Assembly (NCBI GenBank): GCA_014529385.2
Contig: CM043960.1
Span: forward strand, 119,546,543 to 119,610,542
Source: Adiantum capillus-veneris
Lineage: Eukaryota > Streptophyta > Polypodiopsida > Polypodiales > Pteridaceae
Reading direction: 5' to 3'
Length of the DNA stretch: 64,000 nt
The notes beneath the pieces are model-generated. The model saw only the letters and a list, made by a program, of their open reading frames with translations. It searched no databases and was not told where the DNA came from. Shown piece after piece: positions 23,035 through 33,930 of this stretch (within the stretch, counting starts at the first letter, position 1; each line of letters opens with the position of its first letter). Made by a program: the position numbers and the translations under genes.

Positions 23035-24422
23035 AGTCTTTAAAGAGCGTGGTTTACTCTCTTCAGATGCGACAAACCCGACATCCCCATATAGAGATCA
23101 TATATCTCTTGGGAAAAATTCATGATCCATGTTTATCTCAGGGATAGGTGCTGACTGTAAAGTAGCACTACCATCTTTTTGGTTTTTGATTGATTTCCAT
23201 AAGGATTGTGGCCACGGTTCTTCTACCTAAGGAATAGGCATCACTACTTGTGAGCCCACCCTATCTGTGGTATTGGCTACTCCCCTTGTATCTAAAGGTG
23301 CCTCAACTCTTGGCTCTTCTTCTTTGTTTACAATATCACGACTTTTCAATTCCTGGAGTTTTTTGCAGATTAGCACCTCCATTTTTGGAGCATCTAGAAC
23401 TGGTTCCATAAGAGCTTGGGCCTTTTTGATGAGCCCCTTGCACATTTGCAACCTCTCTTTTTCATACCTTGGATGAGGATATTTGAGCCATCTATCCGCT
23501 TGGGTTTGGTTGGTCTTTAACCTAGCATCATAAGCTTTCAAAATTGCATCTAAAGGCTCAAAGACTTTGTCGACCAGGAATGACCCTCCCAAGTTAGTCT
23601 TTGACTTTTTAGGTCCCTTGCATTTTTCTTGCTTTGTTTCTCTCGTCTAAGCTGTTCTTTTGTTTGATTTAGTTCAATTTCCAAAGCAGCTTTCTCCTTC
23701 AGCCTCTTTGCTTTCATTTTATCTCGTTTGGCTTTCCATGATTTTCTTCCTGTTCTCACCGATATGTTCTCAATTTTGGTTTGGATCGGCAATGTGGTTT
23801 CCTCCTCAACGATTGTGTTTTTAGCAGCTTCTTGAGATTGAGCTTGAGTCATCACATTTAAAGGAATGGAAGGTTCTACCTTGGATCCACTTGAAGAAGG
23901 CATCATGCCTACAACTTTCATTGTTGCTTTCCCCCAGTAATTTGGACTTTTAGCACAGTGTTGGTGTAGATGGTCTATCCCACAACGTTCACAAAATACA
24001 AATAATTTGATTTTTGGACACTTGTTTGGATAACTTCGTGCCCAATAATCACCTCCACATTCATAGCATGGAACGTCTTGTTTCATAGCTGGTGATCCAG
24101 TCGATGGTTGTTCTTGCCTTGTGAGGATGTTCTTTGAACCATACTCATGATTGGCTATGAACATGAGCGTAGTCACATCCATGGAGTACTGGTTTTTTAT
24201 GGGTTGTGGCACATACGTTGGTTGAGCGTAGTTGACTACTACTCTACCATCATTCAAAAGATGTGTTTGTTGCCCTAGTATTTGTTGCAGCTTCGGTTGA
24301 GTGCTAGCACCATGAGTGGGATGATCCCCTCCACAAGTATTACATATCCTCAGTTGAGGTTGTCGTACATTTAGGTTTTGTTTGTAGCCTTGGTTTATTC
24401 TTTTAATCACCACCTCAACCAC
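23035..24422 (-). pseudogene. Family C gag C-terminal part with zinc-binding motifs
   Basis: The open frame 23550-24422 has Cys/His clusters CNTCGGDHPTHG, CYECGGDYWARSYPNKC and CERCGIDHLHQHC. These resemble degenerate nucleocapsid zinc knuckles; CX2CG is kept in each. A Lys/Glu/Arg-rich, probably helical stretch follows (KAKRDKMKAKRLKEKAALE). The continuation 23227-23592 includes YPHPRYEKERLQMCKG. A frame change joins the two at about 23590, and a stop lies near 23225. Confidence 0.65.
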
Positions 24423-24437
24423 TTGATCAATGATTGG

Positions 24438-25013
24438 TTACCAAGGAGTTTGAACATCTCTCTTTGTTGTTGATTCGCTCCTCGGAGATGAGGCACTACT
24501 AGTCGCGTTGTTTGTATCTTCAATCACCTCTCCATAGGCCTTAAAATTGTCAACTAGATATAGAGCTTCTCTAGAGACTTGCTCACATTTCGTGCATCCC
24601 TTCAAATGTAGGTCCTTTTTTAGAGTTTCATTTCTCAATCCCTCTATGAAGAGAACTGATAATCTCTCATTTTGCGGTAGCTCTCTCATAGGACATCTCT
24701 CTATGTATTGTTTGAAACGAAGCAGAGCTTCCTTCACCTTTTTGTCCTGTTTCTGTTTGAAAGCGTAGATTTGGGACACTGTGTTGTGTTTGATTCCCCT
24801 TTTCGAGAACTCCTCCGTGAATTCTTGCAAGAGTTGTGCTATGTTGGGAAAATCATCTCTATTTAATGGTTGGAACCAAGTCCATCCCTCCAATGTACCG
24901 AATCCCTCATACTGAGTATGAAAATCCGCAATTTGTTTAGCTCTCAAGACTTGTTTGAACATAGAGACATGAGCATATGGATCCTCGGACCCACCGTACT
25001 CTGTCTTGACTCA
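24438..25013 (-). pseudogene. Family C gag capsid domain
   Basis: Reads from GGSEDPYAHVSMFKQ (about 25000) through GWTWFQPLNRDDF, FKQKQDKKVKEALLRFKQYI and LPQNERLSVLFIEGLRNETLKKDL. This is a retrotransposon-gag domain with the usual W..L and R..Q spacing. The stretch from Met at 24962 is open for 174 codons, and the family-like sequence extends upstream of this Met, so the true start has been lost at the junction. Confidence 0.75.
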
Positions 25014-25026
25014 CAATTTTTTTTTA

Positions 25027-25435
25027 TCTTCAATGAATAGTCATTGATGGATAAATGTTTCTTCTGCACAATATTCAGCTCAATCTTCAACTACAGCTTC
25101 CTTGCCTTACTATTAGTCACATCCAATGACAAGAAAGTGTCCCAAGCCTCCTTAGGAGATTGAGAATCATGTATATCCTCAATCATAGTATCATGTACAC
25201 TGACAAAAAGCTAATACATGACCTTTCGAGCTCCCTGGTTGCAATCTTTAAATGTCTTAATTTGTGCAGCACTTGCACCTTCCCCTGGCAGTACCGGTGC
25301 TACCTCATGCTCTCCAACAATGTAGTCCCAATAACCTTTGCCCATAAGGAAATTGGTCATTCTGAACTTCCAAGCATGTAAGTGGTTCTTGTCTAGCTTA
25401 TCACTGACAACATGGTAAGCCCATCATTGTTGGAT
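25027..25435 (-). pseudogene. Ty1/copia-type gag remnant
   Basis: The minus strand reads LHAWKFRMTNFLMGKGYWDY, KVMY, then SPKEAWDTFLSLDVTNSKA and LSINDYSLKIK. This is the UBN2/copia gag pattern. TAG codons interrupt it after KVMY (about 25213) and after the ARKL segment (near 25095). The N-terminus is close to the expected start (KLDKNHLHAWKF). It is fused on its 3' side to family C gag. Confidence 0.75.
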
Positions 25436-27300
25436 GACATGTTTCAATCCTTTACACAGTCATTGAGCAACGTGCTAAAAATAGTAAATTACCACCTGTA
25501 ACCACAATCTACGTACATTCACCTGTTTCATTGTACTAAACAATGTTTGTGCACACTACACCCAAAGAAAAGTTTTTTGCACCACCTATATGTAGATCTA
25601 CAGAACCCAAACCTTAGCATTTCTGTATGGAAACACACTCTAACTCCAAAAGGGATCTAAACAAACCTGGAATGGAAATCTAGATGCATAGTTTCAGTCA
25701 AAGGACTATATAGAACCTTGAGATGTGGAATCACCTAAATCGGAGATGGTTACCCTATTTTTTTCAATGGACCACCTATATTGGAGGTCTCAGGCCATTG
25801 GTCCCAACTTTCCAAAAACCACTTCTTATTTTAAGACTTCAAATCATAACCATTTTTTAGCCATTTCAGATTTTAATATCAAGCAACATCTCTTATCCTT
25901 ATGCCACCTTATTTTTAAGTTTAATTTATCCCCTTTTTTTAAGGAACCAAGTCAGCAAATCCAACCATGCCTTATGTATACCAACATCCAAAACAGATCA
26001 TGTACTATACCAAAAAATCATCCAATTTTTTAAGCTATTCAAGCTATTTTTAGTTACATTTTTCTTTTATTTACATCAAGTACAAAACTTGTAGAGAAAA
26101 CAACAGAATCTCATGCTTATTATTTGATTTAAGTGACCACAATAGTATCCCATCAGAGGTCCACACATAATTTTCAATCCCTCTTTACTAGCTGGATTTG
26201 TTACAACCAACCTAAGGATAAGTTTGGTAATCCTTATGAGATAGGTTAATCCTGCTAGATTTCCTTGATACCGTCATTCATCCCAGCTAAATAATGCATC
26301 CAACATGCTATCCTTGTACCAATAGTTACCACGCATAGACCATGCATGCCCATTTCCTGATTTTAGTCACTACTCAATACCTTAGAGAAGAAATTAAACA
26401 TAAAATAATTGTCCTAGTACCTCAGATATGGTCCAACCGCATTGTTCATTGCCGTGGCAAAGTGGTTTGAGACTTCAAACTTCCAAGTTCAGTGCAGGTA
26501 TATTCTACTTACCCACTCGCTCTTAGAAGAAGGAGGTGTAAAGCTAATACTTAAAATGCTTTACTCTTACTTGATATCTTAATCAACAAGGCTCTCACAC
26601 AAAGGAAGCCCTTACTATGCTCACAGACTAAGCAATGATTGTTTGAAAATACTGAAATGGAAACTAAATGGGCTCAAAATAGTGATCTCACCTTTAAGTA
26701 CTACTTCTCCTCCATCTTTCTCAGAGTATCTTACTTTGTTCTGCATCAAAGGTGCCCTAGATCAGCCTCTACACCATGCTACGAAGGTGGACTGCTCTTC
26801 TATCCCCTCTACTCAGGCTATCTCAAGCCTCACAAAATTTCCAGGCGTCTGTCATAGATTTCATCTATAGTAAAGATGCTATGACTGCCCCATCCGACCT
26901 ACCTTAACTACCCATGTCACCTCACCTACAAAAGGACCTTGCCTTCAAGTTGGCCTAGGGTATAAGCCCTTGGGTTTATTACATCCCAAGTCCCCAAGTC
27001 AAAAGGAATTAAGGCCTAGTTCATCCCATGTTAGGGTCTAGCCTTAGCCTAACCTAGTTAGGTTTCCTTTGTGATCTGGTTAGGCCATGAGTTAATTAGG
27101 TCTCATCAAGGTAGTCTCAACCAGGTAGTGCTAGTTAGCCCACTAACTAATTGAATATTCAAGTTAGCCTAACTAACAAAACTATCTTGACTAATAGTTA
27201 GTTCTAAGTTAAAATTTAAGGCCATGTGTCCATACCATAGTGTCTTTCTTCAAGAAAAACCAAATTCAAGCATTCATAGGTATAGAGTGTCTACCTTAGT
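25436..27300. other. No recognised gene
   Basis: AT-rich DNA on both strands. Short open frames (25725-26033, 26639-26870) show no motif and are probably chance. I looked for the 5' LTR and PBS expected beyond the copia gag remnant and do not see an iMet-type site. Confidence 0.5.
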
Positions 27301-27306
27301 GAATGT

Positions 27307-27308
<2 letters not shown>

Positions 27309-27339
<31 letters not shown>
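27309..27339. repeat. (AG)n microsatellite
   Basis: An uninterrupted AG run of about 31 bp. A longer one follows at 27447. Confidence 0.95.
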
Positions 27340-27342
<3 letters not shown>

Positions 27343-27442
27343 ATAGTTGCATCATTGACAATTGTCCAAATGGCACATGGGGAAGTCTTAAAGAAACTCA
27401 AAATTACACCACCGTGCCATACAACCACATTCAAAAAGTTGA

Positions 27443-27446
<4 letters not shown>

Positions 27447-27519
<73 letters not shown>
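27447..27519. repeat. (GA)n microsatellite
   Basis: A perfect GA run of about 73 bp that ends 20 bp before the start codon of the H3-like sequence. GA/CT runs are common in plant 5' untranslated regions. Confidence 0.95.
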
Positions 27520-27520
<1 letters not shown>

Positions 27521-27538
27521 CTATAGTCTTATAGGGAA

Positions 27539-27977
27539 ATGGCAAGAACAAATGCGACTGCTAGGAAGGTAGGCAAAGGTTCAGGTTTGGTTGCTAAAGC
27601 AGGGGAAGGAATGCTAGTAAGAAGACGAGACCTAGAAAGCCCATGAAGATTTTAAAAGCTCCAAGGATGAAGAGGCTACTAAGACACATCAAGTTGTTTA
27701 AGGAAATTAAGAAGGCTCAGAAATGCATTGAGTTTCTTGTACCAAAGCTTCCATTTGAGAGGCTAGTTGGGTCAATATGTGAAGATGCATGTTTTAGCAC
27801 AATGAGGTGTAAACTTGTTGCACTGTTGGCACTTCAAGAGGCAACATAAGATTTTTGCTTGAATACTTCACTGATACAACTACTGTTGCAGCACATGTAC
27901 ATAGGCTAACCATTATGGACAAGGATAGTGAAACCTTGAAAAGAGTAAGGTGGAGATATGATAATGCTTCAACCTAG
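27539..27977 (+). pseudogene. Divergent histone H3-like gene, frame-broken, intronless
   Basis: The ATG at 27539 opens MARTNATARKVGKGSG, which matches the H3 N-tail (R2, T3, T6, A7, R8, K9 kept; K4 is Asn). After a frame change the core follows from 27643: LFKEIKKAQKCIEFL, PKLPFERLVGSICEDA, then LLALQEA (helix 2). A further one-base shift at about 27848 continues FLLEYFTDTTTVAAHVHR and LTIMDKDSETLKRVRW, ending RYDNAST and TAG at 27975-27977. This parallels H3 through helix 3 to the C-terminus. Loop 1 is about one residue longer than canonical H3. The size fits (about 145 codons). It could be a decayed H3 variant, a CENH3-like gene or a processed copy; without the two shifts it would be full length. 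Confidence 0.8.
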
Positions 27978-29013
27978 CAAAGTTTATAGACAAGAAAATA
28001 AAGGAAAGTTTGTGTATTCCTCCATTAAGGCCACAGTCAGGGTGAAGATTGTGGAGGTCACCCATGATATGAATACTAGGGCCAGAGCCGAGCAGGAAAA
28101 CCGGTGTGTCAAGGAGATGAACAAACTAAAAGAGAAAGAAAAATCAACAAATGCTTTAGAAGAGGAGATTAAGGGCTGCCACACTGCTATGCATGAAATC
28201 AATGCCAGTATCAATGAAATTTTATCATCTCTCTGAGAAAGGATTAATTAGCAGATGTACCACTAGCAGATGGTTCAAGGAGACGTGCAATAGATTTTGT
28301 TGATATTAATATATTGAAGGATCAAGATGCTCAAATAATAGATTCAATTATCTATATATGCCTAATGTAAGATGATTTCACTAGCTTCAACATACTTTTA
28401 TTTCGTCCTTAGATTAGAGAATAACTTCTAGTAATTGTCTTCTTGTAGTTTGATCAAGAGCCAGCTACCTGCACAAAGTCAGCCAGGAATATATTTCATG
28501 GATCCTCAACTATCTGTCTTGCTTAAAATATAAGAAAACCCAGCAGGGCACATTCAAGAAATGGCTTGCCCATTGTACTGATGTACAAGTTACAACCATA
28601 ATTTTTTCATATGAGAGCAACCACCACTAGAGTCTGGTTTGCATTGAGCTTGACAAGCTAGTTGTCTAGATTCTAAACTCAATTCGAGGAATGAATCCAA
28701 AATTGAGATTGTGAGTATTCAAAATTAGAATTTAGATTGATTTGGAATAAAGTATGCATATAGTGATTGTGTTGGTTTCATGCAAAACTTGTCTAATTGC
28801 AGCTACATAAAAAGATTGTTGCTTGCATATGGCAAGTTGTGCTAAAGATACGAGTTGTACAACTTAGAAATTAAAGAATTCAAAATTCCTAAACAGACGG
28901 ATGCCAACTTATGGATGGAGGTGCCTCCTTCATGCTGAGTACATACTTCCAGAGCTTCTTTGCACTATAGTCATTCATGTCAAAGGTAGGCATTTTGCAA
29001 AGCATTACTATAA
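27978..29013 (+). other. Unrecognised sequence; short Lys/Glu-rich open frame
   Basis: The open frame from 27958 to 28236 overlaps the end of the H3-like gene. It encodes a charged, probably coiled-coil stretch (MNKLKEKEKSTNALEEEIK), then a stop. Further downstream the phrase RRAIDFVDINILKDQDAQII is readable (about 28275-28335). I cannot assign a family. The region is the left flank of the B1 insertion and may continue at 37847. Confidence 0.35.
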
Positions 29014-30597
29014 TGTCATAATAATCAATATCTAATTCTCCTAAATGATTTTCTCATATTAAACTGATCATTTAATGTGGGAAGTGCCAGGGAAAAAAGC
29101 TAGAATATTGGTTAAGCTAGCAGACTGGCCACAGTAGGGATCCAAAGGAGGGAAAATAGGGATCCAAAGGGGGGGCCATCTGCAAAAGAGCCATGTGCAA
29201 CAATGGGCTAAAAAGACCCTAAGGTTCAGCCCATTAAGACTTCCAAAATGCTAAGGTTCCAAAATTCAAAGGTTGTATCCAAAGGTCAACCCTAGGGGAA
29301 ATTGGATGCTTTGTGTGTAACTAAAAAGTCCTTGCATATCCCTACATGGGAGGGGGTGAGCCCTTCTTCTAGGGGATGAGAGAGAAAGTCACACACACAC
29401 ACACACAGGCTCCCTTTACACAAAGGGAATTAGGGACACATGTCAGCTCCCTAGCCCAGATTCCCATAAGGTATGCCCAATTTCTATTGGATGGCCTTGG
29501 AGGTGGACCAATGAGAATTAGGCTAGAGTAAATCTAGTTTAATTAATTTAAAAACACTTAATAAAATAACCAATGAGAATTAAGTCTCCTAGAAGACTAT
29601 TGGACAGTCTCCCAAGGGGTCCAATGAGCATTCAGGAGCCCAATGGCTTGCCTGATTCCTATTGGCCAGGAGGCAAAGGGGTCCAATGAGAGTTTAGTTT
29701 AATTATTAAATTACCTAAAGCTCTCACAAAACGGGAAAGGGGGACACATGTCAGAAGGCTATCACTTATGCTGCTTAATAGCCATTGGCTTGACTTGGGG
29801 AGATCCAATGGGGAGCCTGCAAGAGAAAATAGCATGGGGGCTCGCCCAAGAGAGAGAGGGGGCTGATTTTTGCAAGGCATTATCACACACACTCACACAA
29901 TCTCATGTGTGAAGAAAGAGAAGACTATCTCTTCCCAAGATTTAATGGAGAGCTCATCACCTACTCCAAGCTTGTGAGATAGAAGCCTACATCGACACAC
30001 TCTTGGCTTATGGATGCAAATCCAACCAAGAGCCAAGATTCAATGCATGCTCATCTCCTCTACCAAGCTAATTACTAAGCTAAATCTATGCTAATATGAG
30101 TGATTATGTAAGGAGATGTACATCTTTCTCGTAAGATACTCCTTCTTCCTCTCAATCTACTCTCATACACTGCTAGCTCTCACCATCTTCGAAGGTGTGT
30201 GAGGTCTTGGGTCTGAGAACGGGGATAATTAAAGTTGTGTTTACTTAGTGTTTTGCTTAGTGCATGAAGCTTTCATCTTCATTGCACTAGTTAGTCTTGA
30301 AGGAACACAAAGAATTGTATTGTACAATGTCTCTCTTGATGGGAAAAACCATAATACAAAGCCTTTTTGAGGGGGGAACGGCTCCATGCAAATCCGGTCC
30401 TCAATTGTTGTCAATAGCTTTATTTCTCTCTCTTTTGAAAGTATTGTTGATGCTATCTAACTAGGTGTTATGCTTTTTGTTGCTCTCTCCACTCAAGCAC
30501 TCTTGTAATTCTCATTAGGAATCTATTCTAATAAAATGCCCACTATGTTCATGCTAATTTCCGCTACACATAAGTTTTCAGACCATTAAATATTACA
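29014..30597 (+). repeat. B1 5' LTR (1,584 bp)
   Basis: TG...CA boundaries are supported by alignment to the 3' LTR and to the copies at 54538 and 16241. It contains a CA microsatellite (29390-29407), a cluster of CCAAT pentamers (29477-29818), AATAAA at about 30530, and ends two bases before the PBS. Confidence 0.93.
29477..29818. promoter_or_regulatory. Cluster of eleven CCAAT/ATTGG boxes in the LTR
   Basis: Eleven CCAAT pentamers on either strand lie within about 340 bp, starting near 29477, 29486, 29508, 29570, 29598, 29621, 29640, 29661, 29682, 29783 and 29814. Less than one would be expected by chance. CCAAT is the core of the NF-Y binding site. The cluster is upstream of the likely transcription start in U3 and is kept in the other copies (about 16310-16650, 36760-37110, 55005-55335). 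Confidence 0.6.
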
Positions 30598-30598
30598 T

Positions 30599-30610
30599 TG
30601 GTATCAGAGC
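30599..30610 (+). other. B1 primer binding site (tRNA-iMet type)
   Basis: TGGTATCAGAGC, the standard plant initiator-Met complement, starts two bases after the LTR terminus. The same site follows the LTR of B3 at 56128. Confidence 0.95.
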
Positions 30611-31014
30611 ACAAGGTTTCTCTTTTCTTGCTCAAGAAGGGAGGTTCTCAAGCTAGCTATAAATGGTTGGTATTATTAATTGCCTGTGAGTAAGTAGAAT
30701 AGGGATTTTTTTGCCTTGCAGTGCTCCTGCCTTTGTGCAGTTAACGGGGCATCACCGTCGAGAGCTATGGTCTTAATAGTGGAGTCGTACGGGGCTTGCC
30801 TACGGCTTAACCACTATTGAGCTATTAGAAGCTTGACAGGAGCCGGTGCTGTTTTGGTGTCGAAAGACCCTCTCTTCTATTCCTTGCAGTTAATGGTATT
30901 TGAGCCGAGGGTACAATAGCTTGAGTGCTTTTTCTAAAGGGGTAAAGAGGAGTAGCAACTAGGGCTTGAAGTGCCAAAGTACACCTTAAAAGTTTACACC
31001 TAAAAGCTGTTAGA
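30611..31014 (+). other. B1 leader
   Basis: Untranslated sequence from PBS to the gag ATG, conserved in B3 (56140-56538). No open frame is supported. Confidence 0.7.
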
Positions 31015-32610
31015 ATGGATGACAATAGTAAAGAGAGTGAAATTAATGTTGATAACTTTGATTTTGCTCATGAGCAAGCTACTAATGATGCTTCGATGCT
31101 TGTTAAATATCTTGTTTCTAGGCTTCAACAAGCCATGGGCAATCCATCTCTCCAAGGCGAAGTGCAACGGGAGCTCCGTGCTCATGGGATTCTCCAAGCT
31201 CATCACCATGATGAGAGAACACCTAGGAAGCCTCCTTGCGAGACTCCCAAAAGAGGTTTCTCTCCGATTCGGAAAGAAGAAGAGAATCCCTACGAAGGGC
31301 TCAAGAATTTACTTCTTGATGATGCATCTCCTTCCCAAAGGAGAACTCAAGAGCCTCCTTCAAAGGAACGAGAAAGAAGTGAGTCTCCCGCCACCTCGGC
31401 GGAGATGGCTCCACGAAGACGCCGGGCTAAACGCTCCCCATCACCACCAAAGCGGAGAAGACCATCACACTCTTCTCCATGCCATAATTCAAAGAGGGAT
31501 GATAAAAAGCAATAGAAGAAAAGGCGAGAAAGAGGACACCCTCTTCTTCATCCTCTTCCTCTTATGAAAGTGATGGTGAAGACAACGAAGATCAAGACAA
31601 GAAAAAGGCGAGAAAGAGGTCACCCTCTTCTCCACCTTCTTCAAATCCTTCACCTTCTGAAGAGAGTGATGGTGCAACCTTTGAACCATCAAAAAGAAGA
31701 GGCCAAAGGAAATCCTATGCCGCATGGAAGAGGTCATCCAAGCTGAAGAAATTCAAAGAGGGAGAGAAGAGCATCTCTTTCCTTACCTATGATGGTACCT
31801 TTGGTGCTACGGACAAAGTCTTGGCCTTTATCCAGCAATTTGATGCGGCGTTTGGAGATGAGGGCTTCATAGAGTCCTCCAAGCTACGCCATGTAGCTAT
31901 GTACTTTCAAAAGTCCGCCAGGCAATGGTGGTCTAGCCTACGAGCCAACGGTGAAGCTCCACGAACATGGAAAGCTTCAAGAGCTTCCATTATGAAGCAG
32001 TTTTTGGCCACCGATGCCAAAGACAAAGTACTCACCGAATGGCAAAGCTTAAAGCTCTCTCCCAATGAATCCATCCACAAATATGTAGACACGTTTTGGG
32101 ACCTACAACTCAAATCCACTGTCTTTAAAAAGTTGGATTTTGGAGAGCAAAAGCAACAATTTTGTGCGGGCTTAACCGAAGAAATGGCGGAGTATGTCAA
32201 CTCCCAAAGGCCACGTACCATATCGGCGGTAATACACCATACTATGGTGGCCTCATGACTCAATTTCCAAACGGGGGCTAAAAGAAATAATAAGCCCCCG
32301 GAAAACAAGGGTTCCAATGAGCCTAAGGGGAAGGACAATGTCCAAAAGTCTCGTAAGGGCAACTCCAACAAAGCTAAAGAGAAGGGAGTTTACAAAGGTA
32401 AGAACAAACTCTCTCCTGAAGAGCTTGAGCATTATCGCAAGGATAACCGGTGTTTCAAGTGCGGCGAACAAGGGCATGCGTACCACACTTGTCCCCAAAA
32501 GAACAACCGTCAAGATCCTCCTATAGCTTCCTTCGTTGAAATCCAAGAGGAGGAGACTAACCAAATCATCACAAAGGATCTCCTCTATGCCATGCTTGGG
32601 GAAAGGTAAG
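31015..32610 (+). pseudogene. B1 gag
   Basis: The ATG at 31015 begins MDDNSKESEINVDNFDF. An unusual Arg/Ser/Pro-rich segment follows (APRRRRAKRSPSPPKRRRPS, about residues 130-150) and then, after a frame change near 31512, a Lys/Ser-rich stretch. The capsid domain (31821-32258) contains RQWWSSLRANGEAPRTW and ESIHKYVDTFWDLQL. A TGA at 32256-32258 replaces the CGA of B3. The zinc knuckle CFKCGEQGHAYHTC lies at about 32453-32495. The gag frame ends with MLGER at about 32609. Confidence 0.87.
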
Positions 32611-33930
32611 AGAACATGATGCTTTTATTCTCTTTGACCCTGGTTCTACTCACAATTTTATATCTATAGAGTTGTCCACCAAGCTAGGCATACAATCCTA
32701 CGAGATGGGAGATGTCCTACCTGCAGATAGTGCCTTCAAGGGGCAAGAAGCTTCAGTCACTCCCTTGATGGAGAAATTGAGGCTTCATGTCCAAGGCTAT
32801 GTGGACAAAGAGGACTTCTTTATCTCTCCTCTCAAGCATGAGGATGTAATCCTAGGGGCACCATGGTTTGACCGCCTGGCTGCCGATGTTAAATTTCCTA
32901 AAAGGAGAATCTCCTTTAACTTCAGGGAAAAAGACATGTATATAGATGCTAAGGAAATGGGTAACACTATCCCCATTGTACATACAGCAGCTTTCAATAA
33001 GTCAATAAAGAGCTCTATTTCCGTGTACATGATTTTTGTTAAAGATTCTCAAAATGAACCTAATGCTTTAGCAAAAGAAAATAAAAGCAACCAAAAGGAA
33101 TTAGAGTTATCCAATTTTCTCAAGGGGTTTTCAAGATTTTTTTATTGACGACATCCCTTGTGAGCTACCTCCTAAACGAGGTAATGATGACGGTGCAATT
33201 GAACTTCTTCCAGGAAGTTCACCGCCTAACAAACCTCCTTATAGAGTATCTCAAGCTCAACAAGAGGAGATTATGCGGCAAGTGCATGAGTTAGTTGAGA
33301 AGGGCATGGTTAGGCCTAGCTCATCTCCATTTTGCTCACCGGTGCTATTAGTGAAAAAAAGACGGCACATATTGTATGTGTGTCGACTATAGAGCACTAA
33401 ATAGGATCACTATCAAGAATAGGTTTCCCGTTCCACGGGTAGAAGACCTATTTGATAAGCTACAAGGATCGACCTACTTCAGTAGGATTGACCTAAAAAG
33501 TGACTATCATCAGATAATGGAGATTCAGATAAGATAGTTGTCAAGATAGTAAAGACCGCATTTCGCACCACATTTGGTCTTTACGAATACATTGTCATGC
33601 CTTTTGGCTTGACCAATGCACCTGCCACATTCAATCGCTTGATGTAGAAGCTGTTCCCACCTCATCGAACCATTTTTGAGTGTTCTTTGATGATATTATC
33701 ATCTACTCTAATTCATTAGACGAACACAAGCAACACCTCCAGGTAATATTTCATGTTTTGAGAGAAAATAAAACTTTATGTTAATCGAAAGAAAAGCACG
33801 AATTTTTCTTGCAAGAGATTCAGTATTTAGGTCACATTATCTGTCAAGATGGCATCCAAATGGATCCATCAAAGTAAGGTAATAAAAGGATGCCTAAACC
33901 AAGGAATCTTCATGAACTAAGAAGCTTATA
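32611..33930 (+). pseudogene. B1 protease and reverse transcriptase
   Basis: FDPGSTHNFI (protease active site, DPG form) lies near 32635-32665, followed by the C-terminal ILGAPWFDRLAADVKF motif. The frame breaks at 33130 (an extra T) and again at about 33353. RT motifs [31 protein letters not shown] and FFDDIIIYS (33680-33705) are present. A stop replaces Glu in the segment after RLM (about 33645), and several single-base gaps occur between 33500 and 33920. The extra bases in AGCACGAATTTTTC (about 33795) match B0. Confidence 0.85.

Larger units (their letters stand above)
21956..25013 (-). mobile_element. Ty3/gypsy family C gag-protease fragment
   Basis: A third gypsy family on the minus strand, represented only by gag and protease. 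No LTR, RT or integrase of this family is seen in the window. The 3' side fuses to B2 gag at about 21955, the 5' side to a copia gag remnant at about 25014-25026 (a T-rich run). Confidence 0.72.

Noticed and set aside
25436-27300. 5' LTR of the copia gag remnant
   Set aside because: No PBS, no TG...CA boundary and no second copy could be found.
27291-27551. Open frame made of a long Leu-Ser run
   Set aside because: It is the translation of the GA microsatellite on the other strand.
30590-30612. tRNA gene at the GGTATCAGAGC motif
   Set aside because: Only the 12 bases complementary to the tRNA 3' end are present; it is a primer binding site next to an LTR end.
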